Assembly (NCBI GenBank): GCA_900199555.1
Contig: FZQZ01000015.1
Location: 1-62,028, forward strand
Direction of reading: 5' to 3'
From: Prevotellaceae bacterium MN60
GTDB taxonomy: Bacteria; Bacteroidota; Bacteroidia; Bacteroidales; Bacteroidaceae
Length of the DNA: 62,028 bases
Shown here: positions 1-7,938 of the stretch, one piece after another
How the letters are laid out: each line of letters begins with the position of its first letter
Position numbering within the stretch: position 1 is the first letter of the stretch
The notes under the pieces: generated by a model
Seen by the model: the letters and a program-made list of their open reading frames with translations, nothing else
The model's database searches: none
Told to the model about the DNA's origin: nothing
Position numbers and translations under genes: made by a program

Positions 1-227
1 TTCCGCACGCCACACTAAGAATAAAAGAAGAATAAAATCTAGCGATATAATATATCACCATCTCCTATACATTATTATTCGTAATATTAATTATTGTCTT
101 TAACTCCTTTAATTTCTTTAATTCCTCCTCCCTTCTTGCAGCGTAAAAAAATGCCTTGTCTTTTGTCACAATTGTCACGCGGATTTTGTACTTTGCATTC
201 CGTATGGAGAAAATTTCCTGTCAAAAG
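1..227. other. AT-rich non-coding left edge
   Basis: No coding region or RNA gene is visible between the window edge and the promoter at 228. The stretch is AT-rich, with runs such as atataatatatc near 45-57. It is probably the tail of an intergenic region whose upstream gene lies outside the window. Confidence 0.5.
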
Positions 228-259
228 TTTGGAACTTTAGCCATTTCTTCCTACCTTTG
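228..259 (+). promoter_or_regulatory. Bacteroidota-type promoter for the secreted protein at 308
   Basis: A TTTG element at 228-231 is followed after exactly 20 bp by TACCTTTG at 252-259, a full match to the -33/-7 consensus of the primary sigma factor of Bacteroidota. Transcription should start near 263, so the in-frame ATG at 257 cannot be the start codon and the ATG at 308 is favoured. Confidence 0.8.
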
Positions 260-307
260 CACGTCTTTTTTAGACGACCAACTATTTATAAACTATTCAC
301 TAAAAAC

Positions 308-1885
308 ATGAAAAAAATTACGCTCTTTATGTTGCTCCTTTTGAGCACAGTGATGTCGTGGGCTGCCAGTGCCAGCGACTACAACATCGTTACCGCACAA
401 CCTGAAGGCGAGTTGAGAACCTATGATCGAGGCGGTAACAAGTATTACGTTTATGATGACTATGTACGTGGTGGCGCTCAGGTGGGTACTATCGACATTG
501 TCTTCGGTGCCGACAATAAGGTTTGGCTGAAGCGCCCCGTATCTGGACTGGAGTTCGACTCTTGGGTAGAGGGTAACCTGAGTGCCGATGGTAAAACCAT
601 CACGGTGGCTTTGGGGCAGGTGCTTGCCTTCGACAGTGAGGCCAAACAGGCTATTAAACTGGGTATGGTAGAATATGACGATGAATATGAGGAGTTTGCT
701 CCAACGTCGGGTACTGAGGTTACCTATACTGTAAGTGACGATGCCATTAGTCTGAATGGTACTGGTCGTTATCTCTGCCTCGGTGCAGTTTGGTATGATT
801 CTAATACTTGGGTAGGCTTTGCTGATTATAACAGCAAGTACACTCCAAAAATTACTGAAGAGCTGGTGACACTGCCACAGGGCGTGGAGACGCAAACCTA
901 TAAATTCCGGGGCATGGACTATATGAGTTCAAAGGAGATAGCTTACAATGTAGAAGTGGCGTTCGATGGTCAGGATATGTATATGAAGGGCCTCTTCAGC
1001 GATACTCCCGATGCTTGGGTAAAGGGTACCTTCAATGGTCAGACTGCCACCTTTGCCAGCTCTCAGTTCCTTGGCAAGGTGCCCCAAAAGACTGTCAGCT
1101 ACTATTTTATGGCAGTTAATCGTATGAACACAAGTGAGATACAAGACTTTGTGCTCACTTACGATGAGGCTACTTCTACCTTCTCTAACAGCACCCAGTT
1201 TATCGTATTGAGCACAGCAAAGACTACTGTCTACCTGACTCAGGCTATCAGCGATATCTCACTGTCTTTCTCTAAGACTGGTGCAGCTTATCCCGTGCCC
1301 TACAAAGAGACTTTCGGATCGGCTAACAACTTCAACGAGTTTACCGTCATCAATGCCAATGGCGACAATACCACTTGGACCTACAACCAGATGTCTGAGC
1401 GTGCTGAATATAACTGGTCTAAGACAAACAGTGGTGACGACTGGCTCATTACTCCAGCCATCTTCCTTGAGGCTGGTAAGGAGTATGTTTTCTCGTTCGG
1501 CGCTCGTGGTTTCTCTGCCTCTATCCCCGAGAAGTTTGAGGTGAAGATGGGCGCTGCTAATAGCGTTGATGCGATGACTGTTAATGTTATCGAGAATACC
1601 GTAGTGAACTCTGGCGACCTGACTACTTATGGTGCTAAGGTTGCTGTTGAGACCGATGGCAACTACTACTTCGGTATCCACGCCGTGAGTGATGCAGACA
1701 ACATGATGCTCGCTGTAGATAACATCTCGGTGGACGATGCTGCTGCCTCAGGAATCCATACGCAGAAGATGACAACTGCTGCTAACGAGACTATCTACAG
1801 CCTCAATGGTAGTGCATTCTCTGCTGGTAAGGCTCTCCCCAAGGGCATTTACGTGAAGAACGGCAAGAAGTTTATTGTGCAGTAA
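308..1885 (+). CDS. secreted protein with choice-of-anchor J (cleaved-adhesin-like) domain and C-terminal sorting-like tail
   Basis: A 525-residue secreted protein. The N-terminus MKKITLFMLLLLSTVMSWAA is a clear signal peptide, and the promoter at 228-259 excludes the upstream ATG at 257. The middle third is beta-rich and of unknown type. About residues 330-480 carry the signature of a cleaved-adhesin / choice-of-anchor J jelly roll (ETFGS..., then DDWLITPAIFLEAGKEYVFSF). The last 30 residues (YSLNG...KGIYVKNGKKFIVQ) match a tail shared with six other proteins in this window. In related bacteria similar tails direct export by the type IX system; that role is inferred here. It stands alone with its own promoter and a hairpin terminator at 1912. 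The ligand is unknown. Confidence 0.75.
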   Translation: MKKITLFMLLLLSTVMSWAASASDYNIVTAQPEGELRTYDRGGNKYYVYDDYVRGGAQVGTIDIVFGADNKVWLKRPVSGLEFDSWVEGNLSADGKTITVALGQVLAFDSEAKQAIKLGMVEYDDEYEEFAPTSGTEVTYTVSDDAISLNGTGRYLCLGAVWYDSNTWVGFADYNSKYTPKITEELVTLPQGVETQTYKFRGMDYMSSKEIAYNVEVAFDGQDMYMKGLFSDTPDAWVKGTFNGQTATFASSQFLGKVPQKTVSYYFMAVNRMNTSEIQDFVLTYDEATSTFSNSTQFIVLSTAKTTVYLTQAISDISLSFSKTGAAYPVPYKETFGSANNFNEFTVINANGDNTTWTYNQMSERAEYNWSKTNSGDDWLITPAIFLEAGKEYVFSFGARGFSASIPEKFEVKMGAANSVDAMTVNVIENTVVNSGDLTTYGAKVAVETDGNYYFGIHAVSDADNMMLAVDNISVDDAAASGIHTQKMTTAANETIYSLNGSAFSAGKALPKGIYVKNGKKFIVQ

Positions 1886-1911
1886 AAAGCACTACATCAT
1901 AGACGAGAGAG

Positions 1912-1945
1912 AGGAATGGATGCCTGAGGGCGCCATTCCTTTTTC
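1912..1945 (+). terminator. hairpin terminator after the 308-1885 gene
   Basis: AGGAATGG at 1912-1919 pairs with CCATTCCT at 1933-1940, followed by a T run to 1945. It lies 27 bp past the stop codon. Confidence 0.7.
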
Positions 1946-2063
1946 TTGTTTTTATTTTTCTCTCACTTATTCTCTGACCTAAAGGTACAGAGTGTGGCGT
2001 TGCATTCGTACCTTTGAGACTGCGTCTCGAAGGTAGGCTGCATCTCGGAAAAACTCAAATATA

Positions 2064-2095
2064 TTTGGTTTTTCGCTCAATTTGCACTACCTTTG
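2064..2095 (+). promoter_or_regulatory. promoter of sufC
   Basis: TTTG at 2064-2067, a 20-bp spacer, then TACCTTTG at 2088-2095 give a full consensus match. It lies 22 bp upstream of the sufC ATG. An in-frame ATG at 2082 lies inside the promoter and is excluded. The presence of a strong promoter here shows that sufC begins its own transcript. Confidence 0.85.
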
Positions 2096-2117
2096 CACCC
2101 AAAATAAAAGAAGAAAG

Positions 2118-2873
2118 ATGTTAGAAGTAAAGAACTTACATGCCAAAATTGGTGATAAGGAGATATTGAAAGGCATCGACCTCGTGATTAACGATGGAGA
2201 GACGCATGCCATCATGGGACCTAATGGTTCGGGTAAGAGTACCTTGAGCGCTGTGCTCGTGGGCAATCCGCTGTACGAAGTGACAGAGGGCGAGGCTTAC
2301 TTTAATGGCAAGAACCTGCTGGAGATGAAGCCAGAGGATAGAGCACACGAGGGATTGTTCCTCTCGTTCCAGTATCCTGTGGAGATTCCTGGCGTGTCGA
2401 TGACCAACTTCATGAAGGCTGCTATCAACGAGAAGCGTAAGTATCAGGGCTTGGAGCCCTTGAATGCTGCCGAGTTCCTGAAGCTGCAGCGCGAGAAGCG
2501 TAAGATAGTAGAGCTGGACTCTAAGCTGGCTAATCGCTCGGTGAACGAGGGATTTAGTGGTGGTGAGAAGAAGCGCAACGAGATATTCCAGATGGCTATG
2601 CTGGAGCCAAAGCTGAGCATCCTCGACGAGACTGACTCTGGTCTGGATGTGGATGCAATGCGTATTGTGGCTGAAGGTGTCAACAAGTTGCAGACATCAG
2701 AAACCTCATGCATCGTCATCACTCACTACGACAGACTGCTGGAGATGATTAAGCCTCAGTTTGTGCATGTGCTCTACAAAGGTCGTATCGTGAAGACGGG
2801 TGGTCCTGAGCTGGCTGTTCAGATTCAGGAGCACGGATACGATTGGATTAAAGAAGAAATCGGAGAAGAATAA
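2118..2873 (+). CDS. sufC: Fe-S cluster assembly ATPase SufC
   Basis: ABC-type ATPase of the SUF machinery, 251 residues, the usual length. It drives the SufBCD scaffold that builds Fe-S clusters in the cytoplasm. Walker A GPNGSGKS is at 34-41, a Q-loop near 85, the signature FSGGE at 146-150 and Walker B with the catalytic acid LSILDE at 166-171. The sequence after the signature (KKRNEIFQMAMLEP) is typical of SufC. The start at 2118 follows from the promoter at 2064-2095. sufD and sufS follow directly; sufB, normally the first gene of the group, is not upstream. Confidence 0.97.
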   Translation: MLEVKNLHAKIGDKEILKGIDLVINDGETHAIMGPNGSGKSTLSAVLVGNPLYEVTEGEAYFNGKNLLEMKPEDRAHEGLFLSFQYPVEIPGVSMTNFMKAAINEKRKYQGLEPLNAAEFLKLQREKRKIVELDSKLANRSVNEGFSGGEKKRNEIFQMAMLEPKLSILDETDSGLDVDAMRIVAEGVNKLQTSETSCIVITHYDRLLEMIKPQFVHVLYKGRIVKTGGPELAVQIQEHGYDWIKEEIGEE

Positions 2874-2902
2874 GCGGGCTGCGCCCTAGAGAATAGTGAA
2901 TA

Positions 2903-4246
2903 ATGAATAGTGAACAACAATATATTGATCTCTATCAGCAGTGTCGCCAGATGATATGCGAGCACAGCAACGACGTGATGAATGCTGTGCGCGACGAGGC
3001 CTTTGAGCGCTTTGCATCTGCTGGTTTCCCCAGTAAGAAGGTGGAGCGTTACAAGTATACCGACATCGCCAAGCTCTTTGAACCCAACTATGGTTTGAAC
3101 CTCACTCGCCTGCAGATTCCCGTTGACCCCTATAAGGCCTTCCATTGTGACGTGCCCAACCTGAGCACTAGTCTTTACTTCGTAGTAAACGATGTGTTCT
3201 ATGCAGAAGAGCAGCCTGCTGCCCATCTGCCCGAAGGTGTTGTGGTAGGTTCGCTGAAAGATGCTTTCTCTAACCCTTCACCCCTCACTGCTCCCCTCTA
3301 TAACAAGTTGGCAGGTAAGGCTAACGATGCCACAACAGACCTGAATACGATGCTGGCACAAGACGGTCTTTATGTCTATGTACCTAAGAACGTGAAGGTG
3401 GATCGTGCTATTCAGGTGGTAAATATCCTGCGTAGCGATGTTGACTTGATGGTGAATCGTCGTGTGCTCATCGTGTTGGAAGAGGGTGCCGAGTTGAAGA
3501 TGCTGTTCTGCGACCATGCTGCCGACGATAGAAACTTCTTGGCTACACAGGTTATCGAGGCCTTTGTAGGTGAGAACGCCTCGCTGGATTTGTATTGTCT
3601 GGAAGAGACTCATCATAAGAATGTCCGCGTAAGCAATGTCTATATCGACCAACAGGCTAATAGTCGCGTAAATCATAACGTCATCACACTGCATAATGGT
3701 ACAACACGCAATAAGCTCGACCTTACCTTCAATGGAGAGGGAGCAGAATGCCAGTGCTATGGTTGTGTGATTGCCGATAAGCAACAACATGTAGATAACA
3801 ATACGCTGATTACGCACAAAGTACCTCACTGCAACTCTAACGAGCTGTATAAGTATGTGCTCGACGATAAGGCTGTTGGTGCCTTCGCTGGTCGCGTGCT
3901 GGTAGAACATGGAGCACAAAAGACAACTTCGCAGATGACGAACCAGAACTTGACAGCAACAAAGGAGGCACGCATGTTTACCCAGCCTATGCTCGAAATC
4001 TATGCTGACGATGTGAAGTGTGCCCACGGTTCTACAGTAGGTCAGTTGAACGATGCGGCCCTGTTCTATATGCGCCAGCGTGGTATCTCGCTCAGCGAGG
4101 CTAAGCTATTATTGCAGAATGCCTTTATCAATGAGGTTATCGACAAGATGCAGCTAGAACCTCTGCGCGATCGTCTGCACTATCTGGTAGAGAAGCGCTT
4201 CCGTGGTGAGCTGAACAAGTGTGAGGGCTGCAAACTATGTAAGTAA
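2903..4246 (+). CDS. sufD: Fe-S cluster assembly protein SufD
   Basis: A 447-residue partner of SufB and SufC in the Fe-S scaffold complex. The central and C-terminal part has the right-handed beta-helix core typical of SufB/SufD (for example TSQMTNQNLTATKEARMFTQP and CAHGSTVGQLN), with the conserved helix ending FINEVIDK. The C-terminus is Cys-rich (NKCEGCKLCK), as in other Bacteroidota SufD proteins. It starts 29 bp after sufC, in a spacer made of repeated TAGTGAAT-like units that hold several stop codons, and it ends 2 bp before sufS. Confidence 0.95.
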   Translation: MNSEQQYIDLYQQCRQMICEHSNDVMNAVRDEAFERFASAGFPSKKVERYKYTDIAKLFEPNYGLNLTRLQIPVDPYKAFHCDVPNLSTSLYFVVNDVFYAEEQPAAHLPEGVVVGSLKDAFSNPSPLTAPLYNKLAGKANDATTDLNTMLAQDGLYVYVPKNVKVDRAIQVVNILRSDVDLMVNRRVLIVLEEGAELKMLFCDHAADDRNFLATQVIEAFVGENASLDLYCLEETHHKNVRVSNVYIDQQANSRVNHNVITLHNGTTRNKLDLTFNGEGAECQCYGCVIADKQQHVDNNTLITHKVPHCNSNELYKYVLDDKAVGAFAGRVLVEHGAQKTTSQMTNQNLTATKEARMFTQPMLEIYADDVKCAHGSTVGQLNDAALFYMRQRGISLSEAKLLLQNAFINEVIDKMQLEPLRDRLHYLVEKRFRGELNKCEGCKLCK

Positions 4247-4248
4247 CT

Positions 4249-5484
4249 ATGTACGATATCAATAAGATAAGAGAAGATTTCCCTATATTGAGCCGTGAGG
4301 TGTATGGTAAGCCATTGGTTTATCTGGACAATGCGGCAACCACACAGAAACCCCTGTGTGTGCTCGATGCTATGCGCGACGAGTATCTTAACGTCAATGC
4401 CAATGTGCATCGTGGCGTGCATTATCTGTCGCAACAGGCTACCGACCTGCATGAGGCTGCTCGTGAGAAGGTGCGCCAGTTTATCAATGCGAAGAAGATA
4501 GAAGAGATAGTCTTTACGCGTGGCACTACCGAGGCCATCAACTTGGTGGCTAGCTCGTTCTGCGAGAGTCAGATGAAGGCTGGTGACGAGGTGCTCGTAA
4601 CCGAGATGGAGCACCACTCGAATATCGTTTCTTGGCAGTTGCAAGCTCAGCGCCTGGGTATCGTGGTGAAGCATCTTCCCATCACCGATGATGGCCGTCT
4701 GGTGGGCTGCAATGATATTACAGATTACATCACTCCTCGTACCAAACTCATCAGCATCGCTCATGTGAGCAATGTGCTGGGTACTATCAATCCCGTAGAG
4801 GATATCATCAAGATAGCCCATGAGCATGACATTCCCGTATTGGTGGATGGAGCACAGAGTGCACCTCACATGAAGATTGATGTGCAGGCGATGGACTGCG
4901 ACTTCTTTGCCTTTAGTGGTCATAAGATGTATGGTCCTACGGGTATCGGCGTGCTTTATGGTAAGGAAGAGTGGCTGGAGAAGTTGCCTCCCTATCAGGG
5001 CGGTGGCGAGATGATTGACAAGGTGACGTGGGAGAAAACTACCTTCGAGCGTCTGCCCTTTAAGTTTGAGGCTGGCACTCCTGATTATGTGGCTACCCAC
5101 GGATTGGCAAAAGCTATCGACTATATGACTTCTGTAGGCCTCGATTTTATCGAGGCACACGAAAAGGAACTTACACGTTACTGCATGGAGCAGTTGCAGA
5201 CGATTGATGGCATGCATATCTACGGTCCTGTGGTCAGCGGTTCTCCCGTTGACAATAAGGATGCCGTTGTATCTTTCAATGTGGGCGATATCCATCATCT
5301 GGATATGGGAACGCTGCTCGACCGTCTGGGTATTGCTGTCCGCACTGGTCATCACTGTGCTCAGCCCCTGATGGATCGTCTCGGCATATCTGGTACGGTG
5401 CGCGCATCGTTTGCCCTATATAATACAAAGGAGGAGATTGACGCATTGGTGGCAGGCATTCGTCGTGTCAGCCAGATGTTCTAA
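4249..5484 (+). CDS. sufS: cysteine desulfurase SufS
   Basis: PLP-dependent class V aminotransferase-fold enzyme, 411 residues, that takes sulfur from cysteine (leaving alanine) for the Suf scaffold. The PLP-binding lysine is K226 in SGHKMYGPTG, and the persulfide-carrying cysteine is C370 in RTGHHCAQP, the group II (SufS/CsdA) pattern. The gene follows sufD by 2 bp, so the two are translationally linked. No SufE or SufU sulfur acceptor gene is seen nearby. A 391-residue open frame on the opposite strand is only a shadow of this gene. Confidence 0.96.
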   Translation: MYDINKIREDFPILSREVYGKPLVYLDNAATTQKPLCVLDAMRDEYLNVNANVHRGVHYLSQQATDLHEAAREKVRQFINAKKIEEIVFTRGTTEAINLVASSFCESQMKAGDEVLVTEMEHHSNIVSWQLQAQRLGIVVKHLPITDDGRLVGCNDITDYITPRTKLISIAHVSNVLGTINPVEDIIKIAHEHDIPVLVDGAQSAPHMKIDVQAMDCDFFAFSGHKMYGPTGIGVLYGKEEWLEKLPPYQGGGEMIDKVTWEKTTFERLPFKFEAGTPDYVATHGLAKAIDYMTSVGLDFIEAHEKELTRYCMEQLQTIDGMHIYGPVVSGSPVDNKDAVVSFNVGDIHHLDMGTLLDRLGIAVRTGHHCAQPLMDRLGISGTVRASFALYNTKEEIDALVAGIRRVSQMF

Positions 5485-5506
5485 TAAAAAATAAAAAGCT
5501 AAGAGC

Positions 5507-6490
5507 GTGAAGATAGGTAATATAGAGTTTGGAGAGCGTCCACTGTTCCTCGCACCGATGGAGGATGTGACGGATATTGGTTTCCGCATGCTGTGCAAGC
5601 GGTTTGGCGCCTCTATGGTCTATACGGAGTTTGTGTCGGCAGAAGCTTTGGTGCGCGAAATCAAATCGACAGTAAGGAAGTTGACCATTAGCGATGAGGA
5701 GCGCCCTGTGGGTATCCAGATATATGGTCGCGATGTCGATGCGATGGTTGAGGCTGCCAAGATAGTAGAGCAGGCTGGTCCGGATGTTATCGACCTCAAC
5801 TTTGGCTGTCCGGTGAAGAAAGTGGCAGGCAAGGGTGCTGGCGCAGGTATGCTGCAGAATATTCCGAAGCTCTTAGAGATTACTGAGAAGGTGGTGAAAG
5901 CCGTAAAACTTCCTGTTACCGTGAAGACACGTCTGGGCTGGAATCACGAACAACTCATCATCACCACACTGGCAGAGCAGTTGCAGGACTGTGGCATTCA
6001 GGCATTGACCATTCACGGGCGCACGCGTAGTCAGATGTACACGGGCGATGCCGACTGGACACTGATAGGTGAGGTAAAGAAGAATCCTCGCATCCATATC
6101 CCTATCATTGGCAATGGAGATATCAAGTCTTTAGATGATGCCGATCGTGCTTTCAATCAATATGGTGTTGATGCCGTTATGATTGGTCGTGCTACCTTTG
6201 GACAACCTTGGATATTCAGTCATCAGGAGTTGACACTCGACGAGAAGATAGACATCTTGGAAGAGCAGCTACGCATCAATATAGAGCGTTGCGATACGGA
6301 GGAGATGCGCTCCAAAGGTAAGTCGGCAGATCTTTGCGGTATTCTGCATACTCGTCGTCATTTGGCAGCAAGTCCTGTGTTCAAAGGCATTCCCAATTTT
6401 CGTGAGACACGTATCAAAATGCTACGTGCTGAGAAAGCCGATGAACTGATACAGATATTAGAAGACTGTCGCCAGATTCTTCGAAAATAA
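5507..6490 (+). CDS. dusB: tRNA-dihydrouridine synthase, DusB type
   Basis: FMN-dependent enzyme that reduces uridines in the tRNA D-loop, 327 residues. The start appears to be GTG at 5507, giving MKIGNIEFGERPLFLAPMED, where LAPMED is the conserved flavin-site motif. The catalytic cysteine is C101 in DLNFGCPVKK, followed by the GAGAGML segment; IGNGDI and GRATFGQPWIF are the phosphate-binding motifs near the C-terminal end of the barrel. It follows sufS by 22 bp and may share its transcript. It converges on the next gene with 9 bp between stop codons. Confidence 0.93.
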   Translation: MKIGNIEFGERPLFLAPMEDVTDIGFRMLCKRFGASMVYTEFVSAEALVREIKSTVRKLTISDEERPVGIQIYGRDVDAMVEAAKIVEQAGPDVIDLNFGCPVKKVAGKGAGAGMLQNIPKLLEITEKVVKAVKLPVTVKTRLGWNHEQLIITTLAEQLQDCGIQALTIHGRTRSQMYTGDADWTLIGEVKKNPRIHIPIIGNGDIKSLDDADRAFNQYGVDAVMIGRATFGQPWIFSHQELTLDEKIDILEEQLRINIERCDTEEMRSKGKSADLCGILHTRRHLAASPVFKGIPNFRETRIKMLRAEKADELIQILEDCRQILRK

Positions 6491-6499
6491 TAGTTTTTC

Positions 6500-7732
6500 T
6501 TAGCCAAAGAACATATAGCAGATGGCTATGGCTGCAATGATGCCTGCCAGGTCTGCTATCAATCCACAGCTTACTGCGTGGCGCGTCTTAGAGACTCCTA
6601 CCGAACCAAAGTACACAGCTAAGATATAGAAAGTAGTGTCAGTAGAACCCTGGAATACGCTCGACAGGCGTCCTACAAACGAGTCGGCACCATAGGTGGT
6701 CATCGCATCAACCATCATACCACGAGCACCACTACCCGACAAAGGTTTCATCAGTGCTGTAGGCATTGCATCTACCCATTGCGCATTAAGACCAGTGGCT
6801 TCTACACACCAGCGTATGCTACCAATAAGCATATCCATGGCTCCCGAAGCGCGGAATACACCGATACCAACAAGGATGGCTACCAAATAAGGAATGATAC
6901 GTACAGCGGTAGTAAATCCTTCTTTGGCTCCTTCGATAAAGGCATCATATACATTCACCTTCTTGCGTACTCCCGCAATAATAAATCCTGTAATGATAGC
7001 CATCAATAGTATATTTGCTGCTGTTGTACTTACGCGATTCATCGTCTCACCATCCATCTGCGAGAATCCCCAGATAACTGAGGCTACCACGGCACAAGCA
7101 CCACCCAGGGTGATGAGCATGGTGCGATTGATAAGGTTGATATGCTGGAATAATGAGGTGACGATGATGCCACATAATGTAGAGAAGAAGGTGGCCAGCA
7201 GGATTGGAATAAAGATGTCTGTTGGCTGAGCGGCACCCATCTGTGCACGATATACCATAATACTTACTGGAATCAGTGTCAGTCCACTGGTGTTGAGCAC
7301 GAGGAACATAATCATCGAGTTCGAAGCAGTATCCTTCTTGGTATTCAACTCCTGCATCTGTTCCATCGCCTTCAATCCCAATGGCGTGGCAGCATTATCC
7401 AGTCCCAACATGTTGGCAGCGATATTCATGAAGATACTGCCCGTTACGGGATGCCCCTTAGGAATCTCTGGGAAGAGCTTGGTAAATACGGGCGACAATA
7501 GTCGAGCCAGTACGTTAATCACTCCACCTTTTTCACCTACTTTCATGATACCCATCCACAACGAGAGTACACCAGTCAGTCCTAAGGAAATCTCAAAAGC
7601 GGTCTTAGATGAAGCGAAAGTAGAGTCCATCATCGCTGGGAAGACATCGTAGTCGCCCCAAAACAAGAGTTTCAACGCTGCAATAACGAAAGCAACGAGG
7701 AAAAAAGCTACCCAGATATAATTTAGTACCAT
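6500..7732 (-). CDS. nucleoside-recognition / SpmA-SpmB fused membrane protein
   Basis: A 410-residue polytopic membrane protein. The N-terminal half resembles spore maturation protein A and the C-terminal half SpmB, both of the Gate/nucleoside-recognition family; the fused form is common in non-sporulating Bacteroidota. Conserved patches include NIAANMLGLDNAATPLG in the first half and GSGARGMMVDAM in the second. The substrate is not known. An upstream in-frame ATG at 7771 would add 13 residues, but the promoter -7 box lies at 7741-7748, so translation must start at 7732 (MVLNYIWVAFF) on a nearly leaderless message. Confidence 0.85.
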   Translation of the reverse strand: MVLNYIWVAFFLVAFVIAALKLLFWGDYDVFPAMMDSTFASSKTAFEISLGLTGVLSLWMGIMKVGEKGGVINVLARLLSPVFTKLFPEIPKGHPVTGSIFMNIAANMLGLDNAATPLGLKAMEQMQELNTKKDTASNSMIMFLVLNTSGLTLIPVSIMVYRAQMGAAQPTDIFIPILLATFFSTLCGIIVTSLFQHINLINRTMLITLGGACAVVASVIWGFSQMDGETMNRVSTTAANILLMAIITGFIIAGVRKKVNVYDAFIEGAKEGFTTAVRIIPYLVAILVGIGVFRASGAMDMLIGSIRWCVEATGLNAQWVDAMPTALMKPLSGSGARGMMVDAMTTYGADSFVGRLSSVFQGSTDTTFYILAVYFGSVGVSKTRHAVSCGLIADLAGIIAAIAICYMFFG

Positions 7733-7740
7733 AGTGGTGG

Positions 7741-7772
7741 CAAAGTTAGTAAGAAATTCTGAAACAACCAAA
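7741..7772 (-). promoter_or_regulatory. promoter of the SpmA/SpmB-like gene
   Basis: On the minus strand TTTG (7772-7769), a 20-bp spacer and TAACTTTG (7748-7741) form a full consensus promoter. Its -7 box ends only 8 bp before the ATG at 7732, so the mRNA has almost no leader. Confidence 0.8.
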
Positions 7773-7872
7773 AAAAAAAATAACTACATGATTGTTGTTA
7801 TCGCAAACAATCATTTTTATCGCTAAATGGTGCTTTTTTTATGTTAAAAATTGAAATTTTAACTATAAAACG

Positions 7873-7904
7873 TTTGCGGATTAGTATTTTTTTAATTATA
7901 TTTG
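7873..7904 (+). promoter_or_regulatory. promoter of the LruC-domain lipoprotein gene
   Basis: TTTG at 7873-7876, 20 bp, then TATATTTG at 7897-7904. The start codon follows 34 bp later. Confidence 0.8.
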
Positions 7905-7938
7905 CACTTAGATACTACACAACTACAATTAAGTATGT

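Noticed and set aside
4180..5355. 391-residue open frame on the minus strand
   Set aside because: It is fully antisense to sufS and has a composition typical of antisense frames (rich in His, Leu, Ile).
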